From an uncultured cyanobacterium (GTDB taxonomy: Bacteria > Cyanobacteriota > Cyanobacteriia > Cyanobacteriales > Geitlerinemataceae), in the NCBI GenBank assembly GCA_937899645.1, contig CALCCD010000124.1:25258-89257 (forward strand): a DNA stretch of 64,000 nt, written 5' to 3'. A program made the translations under genes and the position numbers. Positions 18,439 to 27,553 of this stretch are shown here, piece by piece. The notes beneath the pieces are model-generated. The model was not told the DNA's origin and made no database searches. It worked only from the letters and a program-made list of their open reading frames with translations. The stretch's first letter is position 1. Each line of letters begins with the position of its first letter.

Positions 18439-19005
18439 TCAGTCGTAGCGAAAAAACGAGATCGCCGTCTGGCCATAAGTTTTCGTTCGGTAGCAGATGG
18501 GGCAGCGCAGCAAATCGTCAGCCACTCCGAGGCGATCGATAAAATCGCGACGATCGCGCGCGTGTTCGACTGCGATCTCGCCATCGTCCGCCAGCAGCTC
18601 GAACCGAGCGATCGCCGCCAGCACGGGTCGATACAAACCGCTTGCGTAGGGGGGGTCGAAATAAATCGCGTCGAACCGATCGCCTTCAAGTTCCGCCAGC
18701 CCGCGCACCGCGTCGCCCCGCAGCACCCGCACTTCCTGCTCCGATCGCCTGACTTTGTTCCAGTTCGCTTCCACGAGCTGGCAGGCACGCCCCAGCTTCT
18801 CGATGCCCACCGCTGAGTCCGCCCCGCGACACAGCGCCTCTGCGCCCATCGCGCCGCTGCCCGCACAAATATCGAGCCAGCGCGCCCCGGCCACGCGGCC
18901 CTGCCAGATATTAAACAGCGCCTCGCGCACGCGAGCGGGCGTCGGTCTCGTTTGCTCTCCCGGCAGCGTCGCGATCGCGCGGTTGCCGTAAATCCGGATC
19001 GCCAT
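18439..19005 (-). CDS. rsmD: 16S rRNA (guanine966-N2)-methyltransferase
   Basis: Methylates G966 of 16S rRNA during 30S assembly. The 188-residue protein has the N-terminal basic segment RPTPARVREALFNIW typical of RsmD, the SAM-binding motif I WLDICAGSGAMGAEAL, and the catalytic motif IV DPPYASGLY. The C-terminus YRTKTYGQTAISFF matches the family. It begins 14 bp after the end of the four-repeat protein gene on the same strand, so it may be co-transcribed as the last gene of the glycosylation cluster, although its function is unrelated. Length is as expected. Confidence 0.95.
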   Translation of the reverse strand: MAIRIYGNRAIATLPGEQTRPTPARVREALFNIWQGRVAGARWLDICAGSGAMGAEALCRGADSAVGIEKLGRACQLVEANWNKVRRSEQEVRVLRGDAVRGLAELEGDRFDAIYFDPPYASGLYRPVLAAIARFELLADDGEIAVEHARDRRDFIDRLGVADDLLRCPICYRTKTYGQTAISFFRYD

Positions 19006-19019
19006 GCGCGTTTCCCGGC

Positions 19020-20936
19020 CTAGGCCGCAACGCCTGCGAAAAAGCGGCTGTAGTCGGTCAGCAGCCAGGACGGCAGCACCTCGTGTGGATTGTCAATCTT
19101 GAGCTGGGCGGGGCGGCAGTAGAGCATCGCTGCGACAAAGTAGCCGATCGCGTGCAGGTGTGACATTCCCTGCGCTAAAACGCCGGAGAGTTCTTTGAAC
19201 GTCTCGCGATCGAGCGGCGTCTTCTCCAGTGCCGAGAAGCCCACACCGAGGAGTTGGCGCTGGGCCTGGCCGAGCGGGCCGCCGTAAACCGCCGCAACCT
19301 GGCTCGGATCGAGCTGCATCCAGTAGTGCGCCAGGGCGTGGCGCAAGCGACGCAACTCAGCCACCGCACTAGCGTCCGTGCGATCGTTCTGGTAGCGATT
19401 CACGCCTGCCGACAGGCGCGCGGCAAACTCCGGGCTCGGGGGCTGCACGTCCAGCCCCGTCGGATCGGCTACCTGCTTGCCTTCAAATACGCGCATGTAG
19501 TCCGGCAGCAGCCACCCCGGCAGGCGCTGTTCGGCTTGCGGAACGCGCAGCTTGTCGGTGGGGAAATACAGCATCGCCGCCATCATCGCGTTTAGCGCCT
19601 TCGGCGCGGTCAGCCCTGCCGCCACTTTCGTCAGCGCCTGCTTGTAAGCCTCCTCTTCGCTCTCCAGCGACTCCTTCTGGAAGCCGCTACTCAGCAGCAG
19701 CTTGTAGCCCCGACCCAGATCGCTTTGGTACGCCGCCTCGAGCTGAGACTCGTCCAGCGTCAGCCAGTAGTCGGCAAAGCGGCGGCGAATCCCGCGCACC
19801 TCGCTGCAAATGGCCGCATCGTCCGGGTCGATCGCATACAGGTTCGCGCTACCCAGCAGACGATTGAGAAACTGCGGACTCTCAACCGCCAGATCCGGCA
19901 TATGGGGAGTAGCCATCGGAGCGGGCAGGCTGGCGATCGTCGCCCCCGCCGGAACGGTCGCCGCAGCTGCAGATGTCGGCGCGGGAGCGGGGCCCGGCGC
20001 GGAGGCAGACGCTACCGGGCTCGCCACCAGATCGCCAGTCACGCCACCGGCCTCAAAAGCAGCAGCATAGTCGGCGTACAGCCACGCGGGCAGGCGGTTA
20101 CGAGCGTCGCGCACCTGAAGCTTGCCAGTGGGCGAATAGAGCAAAACCCCCATCAGCGCGTTAATTGAATGCGGTTGTGTCAAGCCCGCGCTGGCCTGGC
20201 CGAGCTGCTGGGAGATCGAGGCTTCTTCTCGGCTCAAGGGCTCTTTACTGCGAAATTCGCTCTTCAGCAGCGCGCGATAGGCATCGCCGACATTGGTGCG
20301 ATACACCGATTCGAGGCTTTGGGGCGACAGACCGGCCAGGTGGCGCGCCAGGTGGTGGCGGATTTGCCGCAGTTCTAAGACGATTTCTTTGTCGCTGGGG
20401 TCGATGTAGTACAGGTTCGCGCAACCGATCGCTCGGTTTGTAAATTCGGTGCTGCTCGGATCCTGCTCGTGGACGGGCGGCAGCTCGGGGATGCTATTGG
20501 GGTCGATCGCGCTTTGGGCCGCGCCCTGAGTAACGGGAGTCGGCGCAGAGATCGATGCAGCTGCCGGAACTGTCGCAGGAGCCGCCGCAACCGCCGCACC
20601 TGACTCGAAGACCGCCGCGTAGTCGCCGTACACCCAAGCTGGAAGCCGCGTCTTAGCGTCGCGCACCTTCATCGTATCCGCTGGATAAAACAGCATCGCC
20701 CCCATCAGCGCGTTCAGCGAATTCGGCTGGGACAAGCCCACACCCGCCTGGGTCAACTGCTGCTTGAGCGCTTCATCCTCACTCGACAGCGGCTCGCTCT
20801 GGATGCCGCTCTTCAGCAGCGTCTTAAATACATTACCCAGCTCCGATCGATAGGCCGTCTCCAACGACTGCGGCGGCATCGTCAGCCAAAACTGGGCGAA
20901 GTGACGGCGAATTTGAAGGAGCGTTTCGTTGACCAC
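19020..20936 (-). CDS. Protein of four tandem ~130-residue repeats, unknown function
   Basis: A 638-residue protein made of four copies of one helical domain, about residues 1-110, 145-290, 345-480 and 495-636. Each copy carries IR(R/H)HFAxxWLxLxPxSLE early, then LGxxYKxLLxSGF, a Glu-rich segment, and ends in LNALMxAMLYxPxDKLxVRD and RLPxWLxxDYxxxFE. Repeats 2-4 start with a segment like NRxLGSANLYxIDPxD. Ala/Pro/Ser/Thr-rich linkers separate the first three copies. The same domain sits in the middle of the adjacent glycosyltransferase (21060-23972). No signal peptide is seen, so it is probably cytoplasmic. It starts at GTG. I do not recognise the domain; adaptor, scaffold or glycosylation-acceptor roles are only guesses from the shared domain and neighbourhood. 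Confidence 0.8.
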   Translation of the reverse strand: MVNETLLQIRRHFAQFWLTMPPQSLETAYRSELGNVFKTLLKSGIQSEPLSSEDEALKQQLTQAGVGLSQPNSLNALMGAMLFYPADTMKVRDAKTRLPAWVYGDYAAVFESGAAVAAAPATVPAAASISAPTPVTQGAAQSAIDPNSIPELPPVHEQDPSSTEFTNRAIGCANLYYIDPSDKEIVLELRQIRHHLARHLAGLSPQSLESVYRTNVGDAYRALLKSEFRSKEPLSREEASISQQLGQASAGLTQPHSINALMGVLLYSPTGKLQVRDARNRLPAWLYADYAAAFEAGGVTGDLVASPVASASAPGPAPAPTSAAAATVPAGATIASLPAPMATPHMPDLAVESPQFLNRLLGSANLYAIDPDDAAICSEVRGIRRRFADYWLTLDESQLEAAYQSDLGRGYKLLLSSGFQKESLESEEEAYKQALTKVAAGLTAPKALNAMMAAMLYFPTDKLRVPQAEQRLPGWLLPDYMRVFEGKQVADPTGLDVQPPSPEFAARLSAGVNRYQNDRTDASAVAELRRLRHALAHYWMQLDPSQVAAVYGGPLGQAQRQLLGVGFSALEKTPLDRETFKELSGVLAQGMSHLHAIGYFVAAMLYCRPAQLKIDNPHEVLPSWLLTDYSRFFAGVAA

Positions 20937-21059
20937 GGTGTTGTCTTGGGAGCGTTTTCGAGGGCGGCGGGGTGCGACTGTCGATGTCGATTGTACGGCG
21001 TTGCGGCGCGGGCAATCGATCGACTTTATTCACCGCAGAGGCTCACAAGGTCGCGGCCG

Positions 21060-23972
21060 CTACAGCATTTGCACCGGCTCGGCGGCGCGATTGTCGAGCG
21101 CTTCTGCGATCGGCGTCGGCGTCGGGGACGCACCCGGACGCCACCGATCGACGAGCGACTCGAGCAGCGCTTCGATCTTGCGGGCGTAACCGACCTTATC
21201 GAGGAACGACGGGTTGTCGGCCATGCGATCGCGCAGCGTTTGCCGGACGCGATCGCGCTGCGCTCGATCGCCCGCTAGCTTCGCAGCCAAATCAAGATAT
21301 GCCGCCTCGCTACCCGTCACCAGCTCCGCCATGCCCAGCTCCCGCAGCAGCGACGAAGACTGGCGTTCGCGCTGCTCGTTGCCCTCCAGGGAGACGAACG
21401 GCAAACCCGAGGCCAGCGGATCGATCGCCGACGCCGCCCCAGAATACGGAAACGAGTCGAGATATACGTCCGCCTGCACCAAACAGGCCCGCACGTCCGC
21501 CACGCTCGGCATCGTTTTAACCAGCAGCAGGCGCTTGAGGTCAACGCCATGCCGCTGGAGCGCGCGCTGCATCTGATTGAAAAACGGCATCTCCAGATTC
21601 GGATGCAGACCCCAGTTCGGCCCGAACGGATAGATAACCAAAATCGAGTCGGGAACCCGCGCCAGCAGCTTCGCCCAGGTATCGCGCAGCTCGGGGTTGA
21701 TTTTGCGGAAGTTCGCGCCGGAGATAAAGATTGTCGTACTCTCCGCCAGCCCCAGCTTCTCGCGGCTGAAGTCCACCGTGGCCTCGTCTGACACCGGCGG
21801 GAAGCTAAAACACAGCCCAGATCCCGGCAGCGTCACCAGCTTCTCGGTGTAGTAGCGCTGCGCTGTGGCCGCTGGCGTCGTCAGCTCCGCGCCGATGTAG
21901 TAGTCCATATTGCGGAATCCCGTCGTGACCGACGAAGAAATTCCGCTCGCCTGCACCCGCGCCAGCCGGTGCGCCGACACCATCGTGATGGGGTACGATC
22001 GCGCCGTAATATTCGAGCCGACGAGCAAAATATCGAGGTCGGCAGCGCGAATCATCCGCACGAGGCGATCGGCATGGCGGTGGAGCAGGTGCGTAAAGCG
22101 ATCGGCGTGTTGGCGGCAGTAGCGCTCGGTCTCGCTGTTGTGCGACTGAAAGGCAAACAGATGAATCTCGAACTTCTCGCGATCGAGATTCTCGAAAATC
22201 GGCAACACCGTAAACGTCTCGGCGCTGGCGTCGAAGTTCAGCGACAGAATCCCAAAGCGAATCTTGCGACGCGTCGCCGGACGCGGCCCGAACTCGTAGT
22301 CCAGCGTCGTATTCTGCTGGCGCAAAAATAGTTCGCTCAGCTCGGCACGCTGCATCTGGATCGTCACCGGCTCGCGCGTGCTGAAGTAGGTTGGCGTCAA
22401 GTTCGCGGCGTTGGCATAAGTCTGAATAAAGTAGCGCTCGGCCGGGCCGTCGGGGTTAGCGCGCACGCGATCGCGGACGAACTGCGTCCAGCGCGCGAAG
22501 TATTCGTGGTAGCGATCGACCTCGCCGATCGCCTTGAACAAACGCGGCGACTCGAACATAAATTCCATATACACCGCGACCAGCCAGCCGGGCATTGCGA
22601 GCCGAGTCGGGTCGATCGTCAGGTGATGTGGATACACGTACAGCATCGCGGCAAGCAGCGCCGCCAGCGAAGCTGCATCACTCGGCGTATCGGTGGCTTG
22701 GGTCGCGAGTCGCTCGATCGTGGCCCGCTCGTGGTCAGTCGGCGGCTCGTTCTTCAGGCCACACTGCCACACCGCCCGGTGAGCCGCGCCCAGCCGTCGG
22801 TTCCAGTCCGCTTCAAGGCGATCGAACGGCTGTTCTAGAAGGTAGATCGCCAAACTGTCGCGCAGCTCGGCCAGCGCACCGCGATCGTCTGCGCCGAGGC
22901 GCGCTAACCCCTTGGAGACACGGGCCGGAATATTGCCGAGATCGGAGGGTTCGAGGGGGCGCGCGCAGGAGAATGGCGAGTCTTGTGGAACAGACACCTC
23001 AACCGCTTCGGCTTTTCCTCTCGATTCCCCAGAGCGAACTTTCAGCGTTGTCTCATCCGTCGCGGGTATGGGTTTAAAGCGCGCCGTTTTCGTCAGCGAC
23101 GCCTCGGGCAGGTAGGGCGTCACCTGCGCCTGGGTCTGTTGCAGCGCCGCGATATAGGTGCGGTAGGCGAACATTACCGCATCGTTAAGCTGCTCGACAT
23201 GGTAGAAGCTGACGTTAATGTCAAAGTTTCCGTCGTCGAGGGCTTTAAGGCCGTGGAAGTGGAAAAAGATCGCCGGTCGATCGCCCACGAACAACCGATC
23301 GCCCTGCATCGCAATCCGGTAGGTATCGAGGTTCCACGGCGCGACATTAATGCCGGGGTACTGCAACACCGCCACGCCCCCGAACCGCTGCGGCCAGTCG
23401 TCGAGGTACTTCTGGTCGGCAAACTTACCGTCCTGGTGGTAGTCGTGACACCACTCGTTGCAGCGATCGCGCCACCAGTTCAAGCAGGCCAGGCCGTCCG
23501 AGTCGCGCCGGAACGACACCCAGCCGACGTTGTAAATCCCGTTAAAGGCTAACGGGGCGAGCTTCGGCGGGAAACGGTGTTCGATAATTCCGATCGAGCG
23601 CCCCTCCAGCTCCGCGTACACCGGCGTCGGATCGCTGAAGAAGAAGATATCCGAGTCGAGATAGGTAACGAGATCGACCTCGGGGTGATGGCGAAAAATA
23701 TACAGCGGCAGCGACGGCGTACAGGTGAAGTAATACTCCACTAAGGTGCGATCGAGCTTCGCTTGCGCCAGCGCCTCGTCCCCCCGCTCGAAGTCCTCCA
23801 GCAAAATCGGCGCGATCTGCGGCAGGCCCATCGCCACCAGCACGTCGTAACACGGGCGATCGAGGCACAGAACCCAGAGCTTGAAGTCCCGCACGTGCCG
23901 CTGCAAAGATCGGTAGAGCGCCAGACCCTTCGGCAAATAGCGGTGGTCGAAATAGGTGCAGTAAAAATACAT
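21060..23972 (-). CDS. Composite glycosyltransferase: GT8-like domain, repeat domain, O-GlcNAc-transferase-like (GT41) domain
   Basis: 970 residues in three parts. Residues 1-330 form a GT-A, GT8-like nucleotide-sugar transferase with CTYFDHRYLPKGLALYRSL and the metal-binding DxD in VTYLDSDIFFFSD. Residues 380-530 hold one copy of the unnamed domain found four times in the neighbouring protein (LLAAMLYVYPHHLTIDP, MPGWLVAVYMEFMFE). Residues 590-960 match the C-terminal catalytic region of O-GlcNAc transferase/SPINDLY proteins (IRFGILSLNFD, LPGSGLCFSFPP, LDSFPYSGAASAIDPLASGLP, RERQSSSLLRELG). The usual TPR array of such enzymes is absent, replaced by the shared domain. The protein could transfer two different sugars. 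The start MYFYCTYFDHRY was chosen because it begins the first strand of the fold; an ATG 12 codons upstream is possible. It follows the aminotransferase gene closely. Confidence 0.85.
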   Translation of the reverse strand: MYFYCTYFDHRYLPKGLALYRSLQRHVRDFKLWVLCLDRPCYDVLVAMGLPQIAPILLEDFERGDEALAQAKLDRTLVEYYFTCTPSLPLYIFRHHPEVDLVTYLDSDIFFFSDPTPVYAELEGRSIGIIEHRFPPKLAPLAFNGIYNVGWVSFRRDSDGLACLNWWRDRCNEWCHDYHQDGKFADQKYLDDWPQRFGGVAVLQYPGINVAPWNLDTYRIAMQGDRLFVGDRPAIFFHFHGLKALDDGNFDINVSFYHVEQLNDAVMFAYRTYIAALQQTQAQVTPYLPEASLTKTARFKPIPATDETTLKVRSGESRGKAEAVEVSVPQDSPFSCARPLEPSDLGNIPARVSKGLARLGADDRGALAELRDSLAIYLLEQPFDRLEADWNRRLGAAHRAVWQCGLKNEPPTDHERATIERLATQATDTPSDAASLAALLAAMLYVYPHHLTIDPTRLAMPGWLVAVYMEFMFESPRLFKAIGEVDRYHEYFARWTQFVRDRVRANPDGPAERYFIQTYANAANLTPTYFSTREPVTIQMQRAELSELFLRQQNTTLDYEFGPRPATRRKIRFGILSLNFDASAETFTVLPIFENLDREKFEIHLFAFQSHNSETERYCRQHADRFTHLLHRHADRLVRMIRAADLDILLVGSNITARSYPITMVSAHRLARVQASGISSSVTTGFRNMDYYIGAELTTPAATAQRYYTEKLVTLPGSGLCFSFPPVSDEATVDFSREKLGLAESTTIFISGANFRKINPELRDTWAKLLARVPDSILVIYPFGPNWGLHPNLEMPFFNQMQRALQRHGVDLKRLLLVKTMPSVADVRACLVQADVYLDSFPYSGAASAIDPLASGLPFVSLEGNEQRERQSSSLLRELGMAELVTGSEAAYLDLAAKLAGDRAQRDRVRQTLRDRMADNPSFLDKVGYARKIEALLESLVDRWRPGASPTPTPIAEALDNRAAEPVQML

Positions 23973-24024
23973 CGGGTCTCGGGCGTCACGACGCGGAGCG
24001 AGGAACATCAAACGCCTAGAACAC

Positions 24025-25167
24025 CTAGGCCGCGATGCTAGCCGTCCAGGCGGCGATGGTATCACAAACCCGCTCGACCTCCGCATCCGTCAGGTGCGGG
24101 TATATCGGCAAACTGACGATTTCCGGCGCGATTTTCTCCGTCGCCACCATGCCACCCGCGCCGATCGACAGGCGATCGCAGTAAGCGGGCTGCAAATGCA
24201 CCGGTGCGGGATAGTGAACCAGCGTGCCGACGCCACGCTCTTTGAGAAACGCCCGGAAGGCGTCTCGCTGCGTGGTGCGCAACACGTACTGGTGGTAAAC
24301 ATGGGTGGCGTTTTCCGGCACGGTGGGGTGGACGAACGCCTCGCGATCGATGCCCTCGCGGTACATCTGGGCGATCTCGGCGCGGCGGGAATTCTCCTGC
24401 GCCAGATGCCGCAGCTTCACGCGCAAGATTGCGGCCTGTAGCGGATCGAGGCGCGAGTTCATCCCCGGCTCGGCACTGATGTAGCGCTCCTTCCAGCCGT
24501 ACTGCCGCAGGCTCTTCATTTCCGCTGCCAGCGCCGCATCGCCCGTAACCGCGACGCCCGCATCACCGATCGCCCCCAGATTCTTCGTCGGGTACAGGCT
24601 GTAGGCAGCTGCGTGCCCCCAGCTTCCCGTCACCCGACCGCCGACCGTCGCGCCGTGCGCCTGCGAGCAGTCTTCAATCACGAGCAGATCGTAGCGATCG
24701 GCGATTTCCATCAGTGCGGGCATATCCACCGGACGCCCGTACAGATGCACCGGCATAATCCCCTTCAGCGTGCCCAGCTCTGGATCGGCCTGCACCTGCT
24801 GGATAGTGGCCTCCAGGCGATCGACATCGAGGTTAAACGTCTTCGCATCAATGTCCATCAACACCGGTGTCACCTCCGCCAGCTCGACACCGGCCACCGT
24901 TGCCACTGCCGTATGTGACACCGTAATCACCACATCGCCGCGACCCATCCCCAGCGATCGCAAGATCAGCTCGATGCCATCCGTACCGCTAGCGACGCCC
25001 ACCGCGTGCTCGACACCGACGAACTCGGCAAACTCGGACTCGAACGCCTCCACCTCCGCGCCGAGGACGTACCAGCCACTCTTCAACACCCGCGCCACCG
25101 CTTCGTCGATTTCGGTCTGATGCGCTCGGTAGGACGAGCCGGGGTTAGTTTGGAGAATCATATCCAT
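24025..25167 (-). CDS. DegT/DnrJ/EryC1/StrS-family sugar aminotransferase
   Basis: PLP enzyme of 380 residues that transfers an amino group to a nucleotide-linked keto-sugar. Seen: VGVASGTDGIELILRSLG near residues 55-75, VIEDCSQAHGATV with the PLP-ring Asp, and the Schiff-base lysine in YSLYPTKNLGAIGD. The C-terminal VLRTTQRDAFRAFLKERGVG and the HYPAPVHLQPAY motif are typical of the VioA/FdtB/QdtB group that makes 3-amino or 4-amino dideoxy sugars. Together with the SDR gene at 26553 and the methyltransferases it suggests synthesis of a modified amino sugar for a surface glycan. Two in-frame ATG codons occur within three codons of the start. Its end lies within 20-50 bp of the next gene's start. 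Confidence 0.95.
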   Translation of the reverse strand: MDMILQTNPGSSYRAHQTEIDEAVARVLKSGWYVLGAEVEAFESEFAEFVGVEHAVGVASGTDGIELILRSLGMGRGDVVITVSHTAVATVAGVELAEVTPVLMDIDAKTFNLDVDRLEATIQQVQADPELGTLKGIMPVHLYGRPVDMPALMEIADRYDLLVIEDCSQAHGATVGGRVTGSWGHAAAYSLYPTKNLGAIGDAGVAVTGDAALAAEMKSLRQYGWKERYISAEPGMNSRLDPLQAAILRVKLRHLAQENSRRAEIAQMYREGIDREAFVHPTVPENATHVYHQYVLRTTQRDAFRAFLKERGVGTLVHYPAPVHLQPAYCDRLSIGAGGMVATEKIAPEIVSLPIYPHLTDAEVERVCDTIAAWTASIAA

Positions 25168-25328
25168 CGCTGAACTGCCTCGCGCGTTTCTAGAAAAGCT
25201 CTATCTGGGTAATGAGGGGGTGGTGAGGAGTAACAACGGCCTCACGAAAATCTTGCTGGCACGCCGATGCAGCGTCAATCTGTAGCGTCATAGTCGGACT
25301 GCTTTCGGGGGAGGGCTGCGATCGCGAC

Positions 25329-25362
25329 CCGATCGCGGCGCACCGCTGTGCGCCGCGATCGG
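25329..25362. terminator. Strong hairpin between two cluster genes
   Basis: Perfect 15-bp stem (CCGATCGCGGCGCAC pairing with GTGCGCCGCGATCGG) with loop CGCT, 30 bp after the stop of the methyltransferase gene on the minus strand. No T-tract follows, so it may be an mRNA-stabilising or attenuating hairpin and not an intrinsic terminator. Confidence 0.55.
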
Positions 25363-25391
25363 AAGCCCTAAATTTTGGCCTTGACGCAGCA

Positions 25392-26483
25392 CTAGAAGAG
25401 CTGCGGCCCCGGTGGGGAAACGCTCGGGGTCAAACTCTCCTGTCCGCTTGCCGTCTCCACCACCGGCGGCGACTTCGGCCACGCCACCCCCACACCCGCG
25501 CCGGGATACCAGTGATTCTCGGGCTTTTCATTCAGGAAGATAAAGTTGCGCTGCGTGTTCCAGGCAAACTGCATTAGCTTGTCGGTGACGTGGGCGTTGT
25601 CACCCAGAACGACCGCACGATCGGAAAGCTTGCGAACGATCGCCTCGTACTCTCTGGCTTCGTAGTCTGCCGAGTGGTCGCTGTCGTTGATAAACAGATT
25701 GACCGGGCGATCGACAGTTTTTAGCGTCTCGATCGAGTCGCCGTAATGCACCTTGCCATACTGGTTATAGGGCGCGACCAACAGCGACCCCGCACTCGTG
25801 TCGATATCCGTGCCCATATAAGTTCCCGGATGGCCTTCTTCGGTATTGCGCTTCAGCGCCGCGCAGAGCAGCACGCTGCCGAGCCCTTGGTGGACGCCGG
25901 TTTCGATTAGCAGCTTCGGCTTTAACGCCCGCGCGCAGGCGTACCAAGCGAGGCGGCGTCCGAACTTCGGAATGCGATCGCGCAGGGGCTTAACGGGCTG
26001 GCGATCGTACATGGCGACAATTGCCTGCTTGAGCGCTACATCCTCGATCGGCTCGCGCAGATACCCCAGCACCCGCTCGGGCGAGCAGCCCAGCGCCAGC
26101 GACAAGCCCGACGCCCAATAATGCAAGCAGCTCGAAGCGTTGTCGTAGGTGTAGTTATCGGACTCCTTCGAGGCGACGAGCCATTGCACCAAAGTTTGCA
26201 ACTTCGGCGCGAGATAGTATTTCAGCGCGAAGGCCGCTCGGTTCGGAACGTACTGCAAAACTTGCTGCAAGTAGGCCGCCGGTTCGCCGTCGATCGCCAT
26301 CGATCGAACATCAGCGCCGGGAGCGCGCAGTAGCTGCACCAGCTTGTAAAACTTATCGCCGGGGCTGACCGCATCGCGCAGCGTCAGCTCGAAGTCCCCT
26401 TCAGAGAACCGCACCTCTAGTTTCGGAGCCGTCGGCTCGCCGGTGAAACCAACTTGGACTTTTGGTGCGGTGCCGGGGTTCAT
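25392..26483 (-). CDS. SAM-dependent class I methyltransferase
   Basis: 363 residues with a C-terminal Rossmann methyltransferase domain. The SAM-binding loop is LLIETGVHQGLGSVLL (motif I form E-x-G-x-x-x-G-x-G) and the acidic residue of motif IV lies in NLFINDSDHSADYEAREYEAI, similar to Methyltransf_24-type enzymes found in glycan clusters. The N-terminal 170 residues form a separate, unrecognised helical region. The substrate is likely a sugar or glycan of the same cluster, by inference from neighbours. It follows the SDR gene by 69 bp on the same strand. The last 25 residues are Ser/Pro-rich and outside the fold. Confidence 0.8.
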   Translation of the reverse strand: MNPGTAPKVQVGFTGEPTAPKLEVRFSEGDFELTLRDAVSPGDKFYKLVQLLRAPGADVRSMAIDGEPAAYLQQVLQYVPNRAAFALKYYLAPKLQTLVQWLVASKESDNYTYDNASSCLHYWASGLSLALGCSPERVLGYLREPIEDVALKQAIVAMYDRQPVKPLRDRIPKFGRRLAWYACARALKPKLLIETGVHQGLGSVLLCAALKRNTEEGHPGTYMGTDIDTSAGSLLVAPYNQYGKVHYGDSIETLKTVDRPVNLFINDSDHSADYEAREYEAIVRKLSDRAVVLGDNAHVTDKLMQFAWNTQRNFIFLNEKPENHWYPGAGVGVAWPKSPPVVETASGQESLTPSVSPPGPQLF

Positions 26484-26552
26484 AGCGTTTGGGGTCTGAG
26501 GGCTCTAACGGGCAAGCAGAGGCTAGCAGGGCAGCGGTCGATACGTCAAAAG

Positions 26553-27539
26553 CTACAAATACGCCGCTAAATTCTCCCTGTAAAAATCCAGCGTTCTTTT
26601 AAAACCTTCGGGCAGTTCGATCGCCGGTTTCCAGCCCAGCGCTTGCCGCAGTTGCGAGTCGTTCGAGTAGTAGTCGCCGATGTCGATACGCTTACGATCG
26701 GCAGGAAATTCTTTGATGGAATAATTCCCATCGCCGTTCGCCGCCACCATCAGCTCGGCGGTTTCCTTGAGGCTGACGACGCGATCGCCCCCGATATTAA
26801 ACACCTTGCCGTTGGCTTCGCTCGCCAGCGCCAGTCGCAACAGGGCATCGACCGTATCGTCCACGTAGCTGTAGTCCCGAAGCTGCTCGCCGCCCCAAAC
26901 TTCAAAGGCTTTCCCTTCCAAAATCAGACGAATCCAAATCCCCAAAAAGGTCTGGCGCGCGTCTTTAACCCTCATGCGCGGCCCGTAGGTATTCGTCAGC
27001 CGCAGCGCACAGGCGCGAACCCCGTAGACGTTGTTGTAAAGAATGTGATACCACTCGCCCGCCATCTTGTTAATGCCGTTGACATCCACCGGGCGCAGCA
27101 TGTGCTTTTCATCGACGGGCAGATAGTCCGGCTTGCCGTAGATCTGCCGCGTGCTGGCGAAGACAACCTGAATATCGGAGTTATATTTGCGACAGGCTTC
27201 GAGGATCGAAAGCTGCGATCGGCAATTGATATCGAGATCGACGTAAGGGTCTTTCATCGAGTCCATATGACTCGTCTGCCCCGCCAGGTTGAATAGGTAA
27301 TCCTGACCCTGCACCAGGTAGCGCATGCTGTGTTCGTCGCGCACGTCGGAGATGTTGACTCGCGCCCGTTCTGCAAAGCTGTCGATATTAAATAAGTTGC
27401 CGCCGTACTCGGGAATCAGACTATCGACGAGCGTAACGTTCGCACCGAGCGCGATCAGCCTTTCCGCCAGGTTGCTGCCAATAAATCCCAAGCCGCCGGT
27501 AATGAGAACGTTAGACGCATCGAACTGACTGAAATCCAC
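26553..27539 (-). CDS. NAD-dependent epimerase/dehydratase (extended SDR)
   Basis: 328 residues with the NAD-binding motif NVLITGGLGFIGSNLAERL and extended-SDR features NLAGQTSHMDS, FASTRQIYGKP and LRLTNTYGPRMR. This family makes 4-keto-6-deoxy or epimerised NDP-sugars. The position that normally holds the catalytic YxxxK reads NGINK in VDVNGINKMAGEW, so the catalytic tyrosine appears to be replaced by Asn while the Lys and the Ser/Thr remain. The start is set at GTG 27539 because AGGGAG lies nine bases upstream; a TTG six codons earlier would overlap the upstream stop and lacks a ribosome binding site. Gap to the preceding gene is 14 bp, so it is probably in the same transcript. Confidence 0.92.
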   Translation of the reverse strand: MDFSQFDASNVLITGGLGFIGSNLAERLIALGANVTLVDSLIPEYGGNLFNIDSFAERARVNISDVRDEHSMRYLVQGQDYLFNLAGQTSHMDSMKDPYVDLDINCRSQLSILEACRKYNSDIQVVFASTRQIYGKPDYLPVDEKHMLRPVDVNGINKMAGEWYHILYNNVYGVRACALRLTNTYGPRMRVKDARQTFLGIWIRLILEGKAFEVWGGEQLRDYSYVDDTVDALLRLALASEANGKVFNIGGDRVVSLKETAELMVAANGDGNYSIKEFPADRKRIDIGDYYSNDSQLRQALGWKPAIELPEGFKRTLDFYRENLAAYL

Positions 27540-27553
27540 GATCGCAATCTCCC

